DNA of 64,000 bases from Gloeopeniophorella convolvens (GCA_022496205.1 WTXD01000047.1:124001-188000), one strand, 5' to 3'. Counted from the stretch's first letter, positions 1 through 12,737 are shown. Notes: generated by a model from the letters alone, not told the origin. Translations and numbers: made by a program.

Positions 1-1100
1 CCGCGCTTCGGTCTCCCATTCATCGAACCGCGTGTGCGCTTTGGAAGTGAGGGCTTCGAGTGCTGCGCCGGTGGTGATAAGGACACGTCATACGACTTGC
101 GCTTCGTGCCGCGTTTGCCTGCGGCAGCCGAAGGAGGACCGTCGTCATCGCCATCCGAGCGACCGGCGCGCTGCGCCTCTTCGCGCTTAGTGAGCTCTTG
201 GTGAGCCTGCGAGAGAAGGAAAAGCCCGTTGGCAGCAGAGGTGGCAGCAGAGGCGGCAGAGACGGCATACTGCCCATCGCCATTTTGAGCATTACCGTTG
301 GCGAAGTTCTGTTGTCGCTGCTCATAGTTCGATGGCGGCAGATGCGAGACAGACAGTGGATGCGGCTGGCCGTTAGCTCCGTTGGTAGCAGACGTGTTCG
401 AGGCAAGCACGCCAGTGATAGCGTTGAGAGTATTCGGGGTGATCGTCGCACCAGACGAATTGTTCATCATGTTGAGGAAAGCTGCAGTGTTTGGGGATGG
501 TGGTGGGAATGAGACAGGACCCCCAATTAGAGGCGTCAGACCTGTCCCGGGGGTAAGACCAGTGCGTGGAGTGAGCCCGGTGCGGAAGTTGGTGGGGTCG
601 AAGGCAAGCGGAGTATCACCGTTGGCCTGTTGCGGTCCCGCGAGCATCGCGGGAGAGAGAGGCCCCGCTCTGAGAGAGTTCGATATAGAGGTAGACGAGA
701 AGCCCCATTGGTACTGGTCGGAGGGAGACGCGATGGAGGCGAGAGGAGGGAGAATGGGTTTTGCTGGGGAGGGAGGGCTGCCGTCACGAGTGCGAGCCGA
801 GGAAGAGGAGGGCGTCCTGGGGGGGCCGGTGGTGGTACTGTCCTGCTTGGACTGGCTCGAGGTGGATACGGTCGAGTTTCTGCGGATGGGTGACGAGGCA
901 GAGGAGCGGAGCGAGGAAGGCGGGGCAGGGGCGAAGGACTGCTCAAAGGGATTTGGCTCCAGATCGAAGTTTGATCTGCTCTGTCCCTGGCGGGCAGGGG
1001 GACGCTGCGAGTCAGACTGAGCGTCGGGGGGAGGGAGCTGTGTTTTGGATGTCTTGACGTCAGAGGAGGGGCGGTGTTGCGGGGACTGGCTTCGGGACAT
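1..1100 (-). CDS. atf1: Atf1-like ATF/CREB bZIP transcription factor, N-terminal part (truncated by window edge)
   Basis: Open from an ATG at 1098-1100 to the left edge (about 366 codons, no intron needed). The protein has NFDLEPNPFEQSF near residues 44-56, like the Aft1/Atf1 HRA region. Around residues 170-200 it has a triple repeat FRTGLTPRTGLTPGTGLTPL followed by IGGP, the hallmark of the Aft1 HRR region. It ends in a basic stretch with KRTRGSMNGRPKR that should lead into the bZIP domain, which lies outside the window. Known family role: nuclear stress-response regulator acting downstream of a Sty1/Hog1-type MAP kinase and binding CRE sites. Many Ser-Pro/Thr-Pro sites fit MAPK targeting (inference). 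Family assignment is strong; only the bZIP itself is unseen. Confidence 0.88.
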   Translation of the reverse strand, partial: MSRSQSPQHRPSSDVKTSKTQLPPPDAQSDSQRPPARQGQSRSNFDLEPNPFEQSFAPAPPSSLRSSASSPIRRNSTVSTSSQSKQDSTTTGPPRTPSSSSARTRDGSPPSPAKPILPPLASIASPSDQYQWGFSSTSISNSLRAGPLSPAMLAGPQQANGDTPLAFDPTNFRTGLTPRTGLTPGTGLTPLIGGPVSFPPPSPNTAAFLNMMNNSSGATITPNTLNAITGVLASNTSATNGANGQPHPLSVSHLPPSNYEQRQQNFANGNAQNGDGQYAVSAASAATSAANGLFLLSQAHQELTKREEAQRAGRSDGDDDGPPSAAAGKRGTKRKSYDVSLSPPAQHSKPSLPKRTRGSMNGRPKR

Positions 1101-4100
1101 GGCGGGAGCGATACAGAATGGGATGGTTTGGTCGGGGCGTTTCGGTACGTCAGAGCTCGTCAAAGTGGAAAGGCGGCGAGTCGCTGCGAGTCGGTATGGA
1201 GGGATTCGAGGCGACTTGGTCAGTCGATGACGGAGGTTGTCTTGGGCCAGGCGAATGACGACGTCTGACGTAGCCTACTATTATATCCCTGGCGGACTTC
1301 CAATCACCTTTCCCCTTTTGCCCGCTCCACCGCCGCCCACCGGCCGGGCTCCACCCCTTCCCCCGGCACTCTCCAGCCTCTCTCCCCATCCTCCCCCCGC
1401 CTCGTTGTCCCCGCCTGACCTTCCACAGGAACAGACGATACCGCATCCCAACATCCCACCCAACCGTTCATGTTCACCCGTCAAGGGCAACTCCCTTGCC
1501 CCCTCTCGCTCGCCCCCCGGCCTTTCCCAGCCCGCTCCTCGGCCGCCACCTCCATCTTTGCCTTTTCCGGAACAGGCTCATCCAGGTCGTGATCGAGATC
1601 GCCGCTGCTTCCCGTCCGATTCGATTCGATCCCTCTCCCCTCGACTCGACTCATCTCCTGCACCACGGAGCAATTCACACCCGCTCCAGCTCTGCACACA
1701 TCGCACCAGCCCCTCCCCTCCGTCCCGGAGCCCCAATGCCCTCGTGCCCCGCCATCCCGCCCACCCCAGAGTCCCCTTGCACCCACCCGCCCGCAACACG
1801 GAACCCGCCCCGAGAATAGCGCACCGCCCTTTCCGTTAGACTGTTCCGTGATGGCATGCCCTGATACGCGCGCACACGCACACACGCACCTAAGTACTTT
1901 CCGCGGTACGGCCCTGCTGCCGCGAACCGCGAACCGCACCGCACGCCGAAAAGGAAAGCGCACAAAAAAGATCGAGAAGCCCCAGCCCCCGCGCCGACCC
2001 TTCCGAAGCTACGCCAGCACCAACAAACCCATGCAGACCTCCGAGCGGCCACCCCAGCAGGCACCCGCGGGCACATTTTGCGCGTACATAAGTACACATC
2101 TAACCTAAACATCACAACGCCGCTGAAAAGAGTCGCCGCGCTCGTCAGCGCGCCGTCTGCATCAGCACATGAAGCTTGCACGCTTCGCCACGTCCCTGTC
2201 GACCCGGCCCACCCGTGCCGGGAGCCGCGCCGCGTTTCGCGCGGATCGATGCGCAGTGCAGTGGGAATCCTAACGAGGGGCTTCTGCAGTGCACTGCAGA
2301 CAGCGCGCACGTCCGTGCAGCGTGCGCACCCCGCATCCCCGCAGCTACTGACAAGGCCCCCGCATGTCGCAATAGGAATAGGGGCCCGCCGCCGCTGCAC
2401 GAGGCACCCTGCCAGTGCCCCCGTGCGCGAATCGTGATTTGCGCGTCGCGCGCGCTCAGCCAGTGCTCAGCCGCGCCCCCACCCCCACAGTTTGTTCATC
2501 ACACGGCCCGTCGCCCTCGGAACGAGCGCCCTCCGCGCTCGCGTAACGCTCGGAGGTTGAAGCGGGGCAACAGCGGTCCCCGGTCCCCGGGCCGCATTTC
2601 TGTTCAGTCGCGCTGTCGCATTGGACAGACAGACGACAAGCAGACATTGAAACACTTTGATGAGGGATGGATCAGAAGCGCTTTCTTTCTAGAAACAATG
2701 CTGGTTATCAGTCCGGTTGGTTGTACTGGGAAGTGGGAATTGAGGCCGACGGGCGCTTGCGCGACGTGTCGTGTTGATTGAAGACCGGCGTGCTGTCGTG
2801 TCACTCGCTCTGTCGGTGCGCCAGTACCTTTTGAGGGGTGTAACGGAATGCACGGCCGGTGCGCGTGGTTTAGACAGGCAGTTACAGGGCGTGCAATCAA
2901 TATGCAACGCAGCGTGCAGTCTTGCGTGCCACTACCGATATCCAGCAGGAGGTGTGCAGGTACGACTGGCCGCGTGCACGTGGGAACCAAGCAATATATG
3001 GCATCAGCAAGTAGCTAATGACGTGTTGCTGTACGACAAAGCGATATATGGGTGACAGAACCAAGTACTTGAACACGGTCGCATCTTCCCGAGCAAAACG
3101 CGACACGACGTTTTACAGAAGTCCCATCCCCGCGTGGGGAACCCCTCCATTCCACCCACCACATCAGCCCCGCAATAGGTAACATTGTCGTACGCGTGAG
3201 CACACTCGGCGAAACAACCTGGCGCGCGCCAATCCGGACAAAAGCAAGCGGGACGCACCTGCCAAATGCGCACAATCGCGTCCCGGATGGCGAGTGCGAT
3301 TGAGCCTGATTGACGCGGCGCGTGATCAGTGTGTGCGTATGCGCGTTGTACGTACGCGCGCGAGCGGCACAGAAGGCCTGCGCATCCCGATGAGAGGCTT
3401 CGCGAGAGGGGTTCGGGAACGTGTCTGGCGCGTGAGTACGAGCTAGGGTCGCGTGCTGCGCGCGCTACTGTCACAACATCAGCTGCAGCTGTATCGCAGT
3501 CGCAGACCATGACTAAAGCCAACAACGTGCGGGCACGCGTCTATCTCGTCTTCTCTGCAAAGTTGCTTTCTTCTGCATAGAAGAGAGGCGTTTAGGGGTG
3601 GTGTGTTGGAAAAGCTTCGCGGGTGCTCCTGATCGACGCGCGTGGGGCCACCCGCTTCATTGTTGGATCTGTGGCTCCCAAAGGCAGGGAACAAGACCTG
3701 TCACATGTCTGGCTCGCGATGCATCGATAGCATTGCGCGAGTACGTCTGGCTACGATACATTACCTCCGCGCAGCGGCGTAAGCTTGGAAGGATCAGATC
3801 CTGCAAATCGCTCTCGCACGAGCTTCCCCGCGCCCAGCCTAATGCAGCAGCAAATGCTAAGTCAACCGTCAGCAATGGGAGCTGAATCGAACCAAGCTCT
3901 CTGCCTAACTTAGTCGAGTGCCATATTTGGGTCGTATTCGAGGCGGGAATGACGCCTGCGGCGCATCGCAGCGACGCAATGGCTCCGCTTCGCGACGGTA
4001 GCTCATCAGAACGCAAACGGGGTCGCCCCTCAGTATTCAATTCGCACACCACGGCCCCTGAGGCCTGAGGCGCAACCTGGTCCTCCGCGGAGACGCGGAC

Positions 4101-4267
4101 ACACAGCAGAGCTGTGTGGTGTATCGGCGAACCCCCCCTCGCACGGAGGAAGGCGGGCGGGCGCCGCGCCACCGTCCCGTGGGAGCCGTTCCCAGGGGCG
4201 CATCTGCGTGCGTCTGCGTGTGCTGTGGGCGCGTGAGGGCGTCCCGCCCATCGAGCCGCGCCGGTAT
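1101..4267. other. Gene-poor intergenic region, Atf1 promoter side
   Basis: About 3.2 kb with no gene I can support. The + strand is pyrimidine-rich at roughly 1300-1850, which creates a spurious proline-rich frame (1237-1839). A TGACGTA half-CRE at 1266-1272 and an AT-rich TATA-like element near 1278-1290 lie upstream of the Atf1 start and could be regulatory (inference). A CA-rich run lies at about 1868-1890. Confidence 0.5.
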
Positions 4268-5175
4268 TCAGCTTCGGGGACGACGACGAGGAGCAAGCGC
4301 GACGATCGCTGGCCGCTGCGCTGGGGGCGTGCGGAACTCCGCGCGACCCACCCAGAGCAGCAGCAGCGCGGAGAAAAAGTGATCGCCAGCACGTCGCCGC
4401 ACTTGGGGACACGGACACGTCGTGTGAGCATCCGGGACCCGGTGCGGGGTGCCGTGTGCTGGGTCTCGGCAGTACGCCGTACGCGCATTGCACACGCAAA
4501 TGGCGGACGCGTCGACGTCCGGATGAGTCAACGGGCACACACGTCGGAGCGCACGTACCAGGTCACGTAAGGACTTGCAAGGCACGCGAGTGGCTCGGAT
4601 CGCAGCGTCGACTGCGCGAGAAGTCAGGTCTGAGATGAGCGCGAGAAGAGGAGGGCTCAGTGATTGTTCAACCGCGATGTACGTGAGTGCGTAAGCCTCC
4701 TGCTGGGTATCACGGAGCATTGCTGGGTAGGGGATGATCTGCAAGAGCTGTGCCAGAATCGGCATGCGCTTTTCGGGGTGTCTGTCCGTCGATCCGAGGC
4801 GTTCAATGGATCTGTCCTGTCGTCCCGGCGGTAAATCACCCAAGTCCTAAGTATTGATCGTGACTGTGTGGCTCTATAGGAACTAGCTATGCATACAGGA
4901 GGTGAGGCATCGATAGAAGCAGCAACAAATAGCCTACCTGCGACCACTGGCGGTCCGAAGACAATGATCCCCCAAATCCATGAAGCGCGTAATCGCTCGC
5001 CGTTGCGGGTGACCCTCGGCGTACTACCGGAATGATCCTGGATGTGTTTCCAGAGGATGAGGTGATCAGGCAATGATATGAACATACGGAAAAGGGTCGT
5101 AACGCACGTCAAACATCTGTCGCTACACCAAGGACTGCGGCCCGGCGACCTCTTTACGTACCGTACCCGCTCCAT
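4268..5175 (-). CDS. Unrecognised two-exon hypothetical protein (weak)
   Basis: I do not recognise this product. An ATG at 5173-5175 opens a frame with a hydrophobic stretch (WIWGIIVFGPPVVAG, about residues 68-82). A 50-nt intron with donor GTATGC and acceptor TTAG (4847-4896) joins it in phase 0 to a second exon containing RMPILAQLLQIIPYPAML, ending at 4268. The late part of exon 2 is Arg/Pro/Cys-rich and looks like translated noncoding GC-rich DNA, so the true end may be earlier or the locus may be decayed. No family match and no supporting neighbour, so low confidence. Confidence 0.22.
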
Positions 5176-6640
5176 CGCCAGGGCGTCGTCAGCTCACATG
5201 GGACGAGGAAATAGGCAGTCGCGTGCCGCGGGGAAGGCTATTTAGCACAGCACGAGATTCTCCGTGCGGCCCCTCCTGCTTTTCCGTGTCTGGCTCGCGC
5301 CTGGCTCAGTAAGGGCTTGGTCATCTCCGTGGATGCGACTCTACCTTCGTCGGCTCACCGTCCCGAGCAACGAGAGACTCTGACAGGGTACCTGCGCGTG
5401 TTCACACGATGTGCCAATGGTACATATGTGTTCTAACTTCTGATCTGGCGAGACGAAACAGCTGAAGGAGGCTGCCGGCGGCAAGTTGCCGCTGTGACGC
5501 TGTCAGCCGCTGATTGGCTGGCCGCGGCACTCAGCGGCGCGCGCAACTGCATGGCTCTATTCAACCGTGTGAGGCACTACACTGCTTATGTTCTCTGTGC
5601 TTGCGTCTTCTTTTGTCGAGCGCGGCCCTCTGACCGCATCCACGCACACTCCGCTCGAACTCGTTTCGCCGATCCTGGTCACGTATCTATGTTTCTGACT
5701 TCGACAAGTCGCGTGGTTGGCCCTCTGACTTGCAAGCATGATGCTTTGTTGACTCCTGCCAGAAGGCTCAACTTGCCTTTTTGTCTCGTCTCTTCATGAT
5801 TCTCAGCTGTGCAAACGGATCTGATAAAGATGCAAGCAAAGCGACTGTTGCCGTGGCCGGTTTGGCCCCAAAGACAAGACAGAGTTGGTGTCTCGCATTG
5901 ATACCGTGTCCATGAGGTGACTGCCATGGTGACAAAAGCTTATCTTTATCGTCGCTGACTCCCCCTGATGGAGATCGCAGAAAATCTAGCCCTCGTGGTT
6001 ATGTCTGTACATGCAGTGGAAGATATTTTCGTCTCTTACAATTTGCCTTCTTCCATGTGCAAGAACAGATGGCCCCCTTTGTCGCTCCACAGTGCCACCA
6101 GGTCTGCTTACTGGAGAAGCCGTCCGTTGTCACGAGTGGTGTTGTGCGAAGCCGCGTCTGTGCACGGTACTCCTGGTGTGCACCAATCAGCGTGCCCGGA
6201 ATATCCAAACGCAGCCATATACTGCAGTCCTTCCTGTACTCTTTTCCTCCTCGGCGATGACTGGGCTCCTCGGGCCCCTTCAATTCGTATCCAAGGTTCA
6301 TGTTCGGGCCAACGTCCTCGCATGGCGACCCCACGAGGGTCGCACCCCCCATTCACGAGACCTAAAAGCATGCGCGCGTATCCCATGATCATCTCTTTTT
6401 TCTGCTTCGCTGGCATTCGCTTCACGCTGCTCCTTACCGCATCAGTCCGTCTCTCAGAGGCAAAGCCAACCTCGTGAGCACTACTCTCTGATGGCACTAC
6501 CCCAGCCTGCTCAACTTACTGTATGTCGTGCAACATAAAAGCCCGCCGCCGCCTCTACAACTCCTCAAGCTACCGCGCTAGGCTTTTCCGCGCTCGGATT
6601 TCCCAACCTTCCCCCCCCCCCCCGTTATACTAGTTGCACC
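5176..6640. other. Intergenic region without a supported gene
   Basis: Both strands have mid-sized frames (5968-6477 on +, 6108-6497 on -), but neither has a recognisable domain, clean splice sites or codon pattern. The last 100 bases are the GH16 promoter. Confidence 0.4.
6534..6541 (+). promoter_or_regulatory. TATA-like element of the GH16 gene
   Basis: CATAAAAG sits 100-107 bases upstream of the GH16 start codon. A run of 13 C residues (6611-6623) follows in the presumed 5' UTR. Confidence 0.45.
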
Positions 6641-8050
6641 ATGAAGTTCATCTCTCCCTCGGCTGTTGCCCTTTCCTTGTTCCTCGCTGGCGGGGCGCGC
6701 GCAGCGACATACAACGTCGCCGACACCTTCCAGGGCAGCTCGTTTTTTTCCGACTTCAGTTTCATCTCCGAGGCCGACCCCACGCACGGACGCGTGTAAG
6801 TCCCAATTCGGCACCACCCCCGCGCGTCGCTCACGTGCCCGCGCTCAGGAACTACGTGACCCAGTCGCAGGCGCAAAGCCTAGGACTCGCGACAGTGTCT
6901 GGCAACAGCTTCACACTCCGTGCGGACGACACGACTGTGCTCAGCGCGAGCGGGCCCGGACGCAACTCGTTCCGCATCCAGTCGAACAAGCAGTACGATA
7001 CGCACGTCTCTGTGTAAGTATTGTCCATGCGCGCACCGCTACCTTATATTGACGCCGCCACGACGGCCGTACGCAGCTTCAACGTGCAGCATATGCCACA
7101 AGGTTGTGGGTGCGTTGGTTTGAGAGTCTGTGTACCTTGGAAAAACAGGGCTGATGTGGCGGGACAGGACATGGCCTGCCATCTGGGAGCTTGGAGACAA
7201 TTGGCCAAACGGCGTACGTTTGCAGGGAGCTCTGCTCTCTGTGTTGGATAGAGATACTGATGCTTCGCGTGTGCCCCCAGGGCGAGGTTGATATTGTGGA
7301 GGGCGTTAATGATCAAGTGCCCAATGCATCGACACTGCATACAAGCTCTGGTGTGTGATACAATGTTCGCGTCACGCTTGGCGGTGGCTCATTATAATCT
7401 AGGATGCACGATGCCAGCGTCGCGCTCAGAGACTGGGTGCGTGCTACCCGTGATGGCCATCTACCGGGGAAGTTACTGATGGTGGTTTACATGCACAGTA
7501 ACCCAACAGGTGGGGACTGCAACGCCGCCGACAACGGCAACGCAGGTTGTGGTGTGCAGACGGATGGCGCAAACAACTACGGTCCGGCGTTCAACAACAA
7601 CGGCGGCGGTTTCTATGCAATGGAACGCACAGGATCATTCGTCAAGGTCTGGTTCTGGGCGCGCAACGGCAACGTGCCGTCAGACGTGGCGAGCGGGTCC
7701 GGATCGGTCAACACAGACAACTGGGGTACGCCGACGGCGTACTTCCCAAACACACAGTGCGACATCGACTCGCACTTTGGGCCTGCGAACATCGTTATCA
7801 ACTTGACGTTTTGTGGGTTTGCACTTTAGCATGACTGTGGACTTAGGCTGATGAGTCTAATAGGCGGAGACTGGGCTGGGAACGTATATGGAAACTCTGG
7901 GTGCCCCAGCACCTGTATCGGTGCGCTCTCGTCACGCCTGTCCCTAACGGACAGCTACTTACCCTGTGACCCGCAGACTATGTCAACAACAACCCAGGTG
8001 CATTCTCAAACGCATACTTCGAGCTCGACTGGATCAAGGTTTACCAGTAA
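6641..8050 (+). CDS. Secreted GH16 endo-1,3(4)-beta-glucanase (laminarinase)
   Basis: Nine exons: 6641-6795, 6849-7013, 7077-7109, 7168-7213, 7281-7350, 7403-7436, 7499-7812, 7864-7920, 7977-8050 (315 aa). A signal peptide (MKFISPSAVALSLFLAGGARA) precedes the mature protein. The fifth exon encodes GEVDIVEGVND, the GH16 active site ExDxxE with nucleophile and acid/base glutamates. TWPAIWELGDNWPNG, FCGDWAG and the C-terminal FELDWIKVYQ match fungal laminarinases of the Phanerochaete Lam16A type. The enzyme cleaves beta-1,3/1,4(1,6)-glucans of fungal or plant walls outside the cell. Intron 7 uses donor GTGGGT; this choice restores the conserved Cys-Gly-Asp-Trp. All phases agree. Confidence 0.95.
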
Positions 8051-9615
8051 ACGACCTGCTACCCGTGTATTTTATTATCATATTAGTATTAGGGAGATAC
8101 GTATGGTCCAAGCTCATGAGATTTGTAAGTTTTCTTGTAGGTGTACTCATCACTTATTCAACAGGCCACTGTATGCACTTAACTCAATTCTGGTTGCACC
8201 CGAATGCATCTGATCACGCGATATGGGAATCATACGACTCGGCAGAGTTGTGCATCACAGCAATCAGGATCAACTGCTGTACCAATGTCAGTCGCAAGGA
8301 GTCTACTCGCTAGCACGGCAAGGATCATTTCGGGTTCGGCAAGAATCCGTAAGGTCAGCGAGCCCGATAGAGGCTGGCAATCTCCAGTCTGCTTCCGCAA
8401 TTTCGGAACAATATATACGGCTGCAACAGGATAGATGCTCCAAGCTGGGCCGGCTTTGGACGATAGATCTCAAACAAATGCTCCCAGCACAGCGTTATCA
8501 CAGACGTTAGTAGCAATGTGATAGGTGGATGCCGTGTCTATCAGAATGGACTGAAAAGCGATGATGTTTGAAGGGCCGGGGTTATGATAGTTGCACGTGA
8601 TTTGGTAGCCCGTGCAGGCGTAACGAAGGTGGCAATAGGCGGTGATAAGAGCTCGTTGAGCAACTTCACAGACATCGTTCCGGAGGGGATCCAGTTCAAC
8701 AGACCGCCTCGTCAGTTGCCGTCGGCCCAACAGATTTCCAGAATCGTAGGCTCCCGGGCGGTCGGGCGGTTCTCAAGGGTCAAGCAGCGTGGGATGCGTG
8801 TTCGAAGCATAAGTGGTTGTTGATGCAAAGGATAAGATGACGGCATTGTCATGCTCGTAGGAGATCCCCGCGAGATGGTAGACCCAGGGAGATGTCGACA
8901 CAAATGCAGCATGATTCCTGCTACAGAATACTTTCTGAAGTAGCATGCAGTTTAGTTCACGAATGGCGTTGATTGGATGTCAGATTACGGCAGCCCTGGT
9001 GGCCCAGCCTCGTTGGAGATCCTTCACCACGGAGTGAAACACGTCTGTGGCCATAGAGCGCTCGCAGGGGTACGAGACCCCGCGCGGGGCCTGGGCAATA
9101 GTCAGATGACAGACGCTTGACAGGCCTGGGCTTCCTTATGACAGCTTGACCGCCGAGTCGCAATAAGCCAGGGTATGCACAAATGCTCATTTGCTGCCCG
9201 TGCGCTCTAATGGAGCTGCGACGTGAATCAGAATCAGAATGCGAACGCGGCTATCAGCTAGAATTTGTCAGCCCGGATTGACATTGTATGATTACTCCTA
9301 CGAACAGCGAGCGCTCCGTACACGCTACTGGAACCCTGCACACAGGGCCTATACCGCCGGATCGGGGCTTGTGGGGCTCGTTGTTGACTGTGGGCAAGAC
9401 TTTCCCCTTCTTCATGGCGTGCCCTTGGTTCGTACGTGTACAGCTGCGCACGGAAGGCCTATTGAATGCGCGTCCTGAGTGACGCTCTAGACCCTGTGCT
9501 TCTGTACAGAACGTTGCGAATGAGACATGCATGGACCGGGAGGTTATGAATTTGATGGGTACTCGTACATACCCGTATGTCACATGTGGGCTGCGTGTTA
9601 GCCTCTACCCCTCGA
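8051..9615. other. Intergenic region between convergent GH16 and Tad1
   Basis: 3'-UTR regions of two convergent genes plus about 1.3 kb with only short, featureless frames. I see no gene or clear repeat in it. Confidence 0.5.
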
Positions 9616-11090
9616 TCAGTGTGGGGAGATCGAAAGTTCGACATCGCTTGGCACTTTCCCGAGCGAGTCAAATGCCTCCCACATCCTGCCACTGATAATC
9701 CAACCAGAGAACGGCGCGCCGGGCTTCAGTAACACCCGTTTTGCTGCTTGGTACGCGGTCGCAGCCTGCTTCAAGTCATAGTACGAAGACCTCTCACTAC
9801 GTTGAATCAGCAGAACTGAGCTATAAATTGACTCAAAGGACGCACGGAGGTAGGGGTCGCCCAAGGCTGCTCAGTGTCGCGCGCGAGAGGCTCAAGAGCG
9901 CGATTTTTGAGAGGATGGGGCTGCGCAGCGCCATGAGATGACTGAGAGCATCTCTAAGAATGATGGGCAGTACCGGAATTTGGGGTTGAGCCTGTGCTTT
10001 GGCGGTACTCCGCGCTTTTGACCGTTGATGAGTACCTCCCAGCCGCTGTCTGCAACCCAACAGAGTGCTGCACTCCATATAGTTGAGCCACTGTCTCGGA
10101 GGCTTTCTAGCAGCCTACCATCGTTAGATGTGGTGCTTGTTAGAGACACGAAAGTACGTGAATGTTCAAAAGGGATGTCGGTAAAGTGAATAGCAGGTGC
10201 GAAGGCTCGATAAGTGTCAGGGAGCCCTTGGTGCGCCTCGTTAACAAAGCTGAGGCTTGAAGCACGTTGAGAAATCCCGACCTGTTGTCCCCGCAAGCCT
10301 TTCGTGAAATGCGCGGAGACAATCGGCACGAACCTGTGCACGCATAGTCCCCTGCACTTCGCCCACCACAACGGAATGAATATACACAGGTGTGAGAGCC
10401 ATACTAGCAAGTGCACCCTGTACGCCGAGGATCGACCAACGTGCGATTTTGTCACTGCATGACATGCTGAGCACGCGCGGTGCATCCGCACGCCCAGGCT
10501 TTGTGCGCATGACGCCTAGTCGCGCATAGCCATCACGTCCTCGGGAGGGTGTATCCGGAGACAGCATTGGCCTCGCAACGGCATCCATGCGTGTGGCAAC
10601 CTCGGGGTCCTGCGCCGCAGCCAGAAGGCCCATCGATGCGTCCCCACCTGGCAAGCGATGTGTCAAGAAGTCTACCTGGGCGGAGGGGTCCGAGAATGAA
10701 CGTACACGGTACAGTCGACACGTACATCCAGAGCTGCACATCGTCTTTGATGGAATACATTCCATCTTCTCGCGCAGCGATCCACGAGGAAGTGCCTGGG
10801 CACCGGGCATCACGCTGCAGCTCTTCAAGAAGCCATCGCACCACACCACGCCGGGCGATCACTTCCGCGTGTGAGTCGTGCAAGGCATCCCCGTAGATTG
10901 GAAGACGGTCGGCTGGGAGGCACTTCGCGCCTGCGCCGAGGGAGAGGAGATGGGTGCGGCCCGATTGCGGTTCATGCAGTGCAAAAGCGGCGAGAATGGT
11001 GAACTTGCCTGACTGTGGGGCAAAGGGCAAAGAAGAGTACTGAGCCAGAGCAGCTGAGACAACGTCATTGATCGCGTTGTTGGGCTTCAT
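9616..11090 (-). CDS. TAD1: tRNA-specific adenosine deaminase (ADAT1/Tad1, A37-to-inosine)
   Basis: Five exons, high to low: 10706-11090, 10282-10647, 9974-10226, 9846-9920, 9616-9796 (419 aa). The ADAR/Tad1 deaminase core is complete: [11 protein letters not shown] (zinc His and proton-shuttle Glu, about residues 73-75), STVPCGDAS (zinc Cys), and [10 protein letters not shown] (second zinc Cys) with the following IHSVVVG. Spliced exon 4 to 5 gives [16 protein letters not shown] and GWI near the C terminus, as in family members. Known function: deamination of A37 to inosine in eukaryotic tRNA-Ala. The 55-nt second intron has a TTAAC branch-like site. Confidence 0.93.
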
Positions 11091-11744
11091 TCATGCCCAC
11101 ACCGCGTCTATATCGAGTCTCCTGCAGGTAGGAGAAAGCCAGCGTCCAAACTTCAGATGACCTATCGAGTCTGGGCAATACCCCATCAGCTCTTGGGTAA
11201 GTCGATGATCAACGTACAGAGCTACAAGCCAGAAGCTTACCCGACGCTTCTTTGGACCGGTTTGTGTGATTGAGTGCGTCACAATCCAAATTGACAAGTG
11301 GACAACTTTGGTCAAAAGGCTTCGTCGCGAAATCTGAGAGGCACGAGCGCCAACGGTGTATCCGGAACAAGAAATATGATCGCACGGCCACGGCCACCAG
11401 CGGCCACCACATGATCAATGGTACCTGTACTGCGATGACCTGCGATGACGCTAGCATCCTCTTTTTGTGCTGCACCCCAAGCTAGCTCTGCTCCCTGGTC
11501 CACACGCATAGGCACAGGTCCTCCACATCTCTCCAGCGGGGCGGGTGATGTACCCCACCTCTCTGTGGATCTGGAGACATAGTCTCCGATGACAGAGCTG
11601 CCAAGGACATTAGCAAGGTGCATAAAAGACCCGCCTCCCGAGCCATGCTCCTCTCCAACTCAGAAGCTCCTTCCATTCAACCACCCACATCCGATCCATC
11701 TCATTGCTTAGCATCTCATAGTCATCAGCCACTCGAACATAATC
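11091..11744. promoter_or_regulatory. Shared divergent promoter region, Tad1 and small basic protein
   Basis: A 654-base spacer between two divergently transcribed genes. No frame inside is credible. CT-rich tracts near 11640-11720 precede the + strand start. Confidence 0.4.
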
Positions 11745-12184
11745 ATGCCGCTCTTTGGAACGAGTCCCCGTAACACCCGCTCCGGCATCACAACCGGCAT
11801 CACCACGACCAGGCGTCGCCGCGGCTTCGGCCTGCGCAAGGATCGTGACCGTGTCGCTGGTGGGTATCGTACGTACACGATCACGCATACCACCCCCTGC
11901 CCTGTGGACTTATTTGTTGATTCTCCCAGGTGCTGCGCTCACGAATCCCAACACGACGCGCGAAGGCCGTCGCCACGCAAAGTGGGAGCTGCGCCGCATG
12001 GTACGTGCGCTTCGGGTTGACGCTACCCAGAATACGCTCTGACGTTGGGTCGCAGGGTCGCGGAAACGAGGCTCATGTGTCGCTCATGACGAAGATCAAG
12101 CGCACATTGGGCATCCGCAGCACGCCGCGCAACGTGCGCAAGCGCGACAACGCTGAGCGGCGTCGCAGGGGCCGGTTCTTCTGA
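11745..12184 (+). CDS. Small very basic conserved fungal protein, unknown function
   Basis: Three exons: 11745-11868, 11930-12000, 12056-12184 (107 aa). The sequence is rich in Arg/Lys, with RVAGGYRAALTNPNTTREGR in the middle and HVSLMTKIKRTLGIRSTPR near the C terminus. I recall short basidiomycete homologues sharing the GGY(K/R)AAL.NPNTTR block and the MTKIKRTLGIRSTPR block, but no assigned function. The donor GTACGT at 11869 was chosen over GTATCG at 11864 because it restores the GGYRAAL motif. High charge and small size could suit nucleic-acid or chromatin binding (inference only). Confidence 0.8.
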
Positions 12185-12737
12185 GCACCGTCACATACTC
12201 ACCTGCGCCAACTAGTCCTAGCGTTCTAGCGTGGATGCGCGATACCCTGTTGTATTATGTAGCCTACTTTAGTGTATTTGTGATGCCGTTGCTAGTAACC
12301 TCTGTAATATGAGATGGTACTGCACCCCGAGACCAGCGTGTCTCATGATCGGTGCGCGCATCGTGCATCATGTTCCGCCCCCGATCGTGTGCCGATCAAA
12401 AGGGTTTGCCTCGAGAGAGCCTCATAGCCAACCTCACGCCGAGAACGCGAGTGCAGCGAGGTGTGTGCGATCGACATTTGTCGAAAAGGGCATACACTTG
12501 TCAGATGTGTGCAGGTCATGACATGACGTACATGACATTCATTATACACCGTAGTGGTACAGCATACACAGTAGTGTTACAGGAAAGAGAGTGAAAGTTC
12601 AAGAACCTCGCAACCTACAGAGCCACAGCAGAAAACGATAGCTATTTTCTGAAGAAGCTTTTGCGACGGAGAACTCGTGGAGGTATACCGAATCGAGAGA
12701 CAAGAATAAGACAAGGGGAATAAATTATCTTTTATAC
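12185..12737. other. Intergenic region between convergent genes
   Basis: Contains the 3' ends of two convergent genes. No frame or repeat that I can support. Confidence 0.5.

Noticed and set aside
1237..1839. 200-codon proline/serine-rich frame upstream of Atf1
   Set aside because: Translated pyrimidine-rich DNA with overlapping frames on both strands; no domain or conserved motif.
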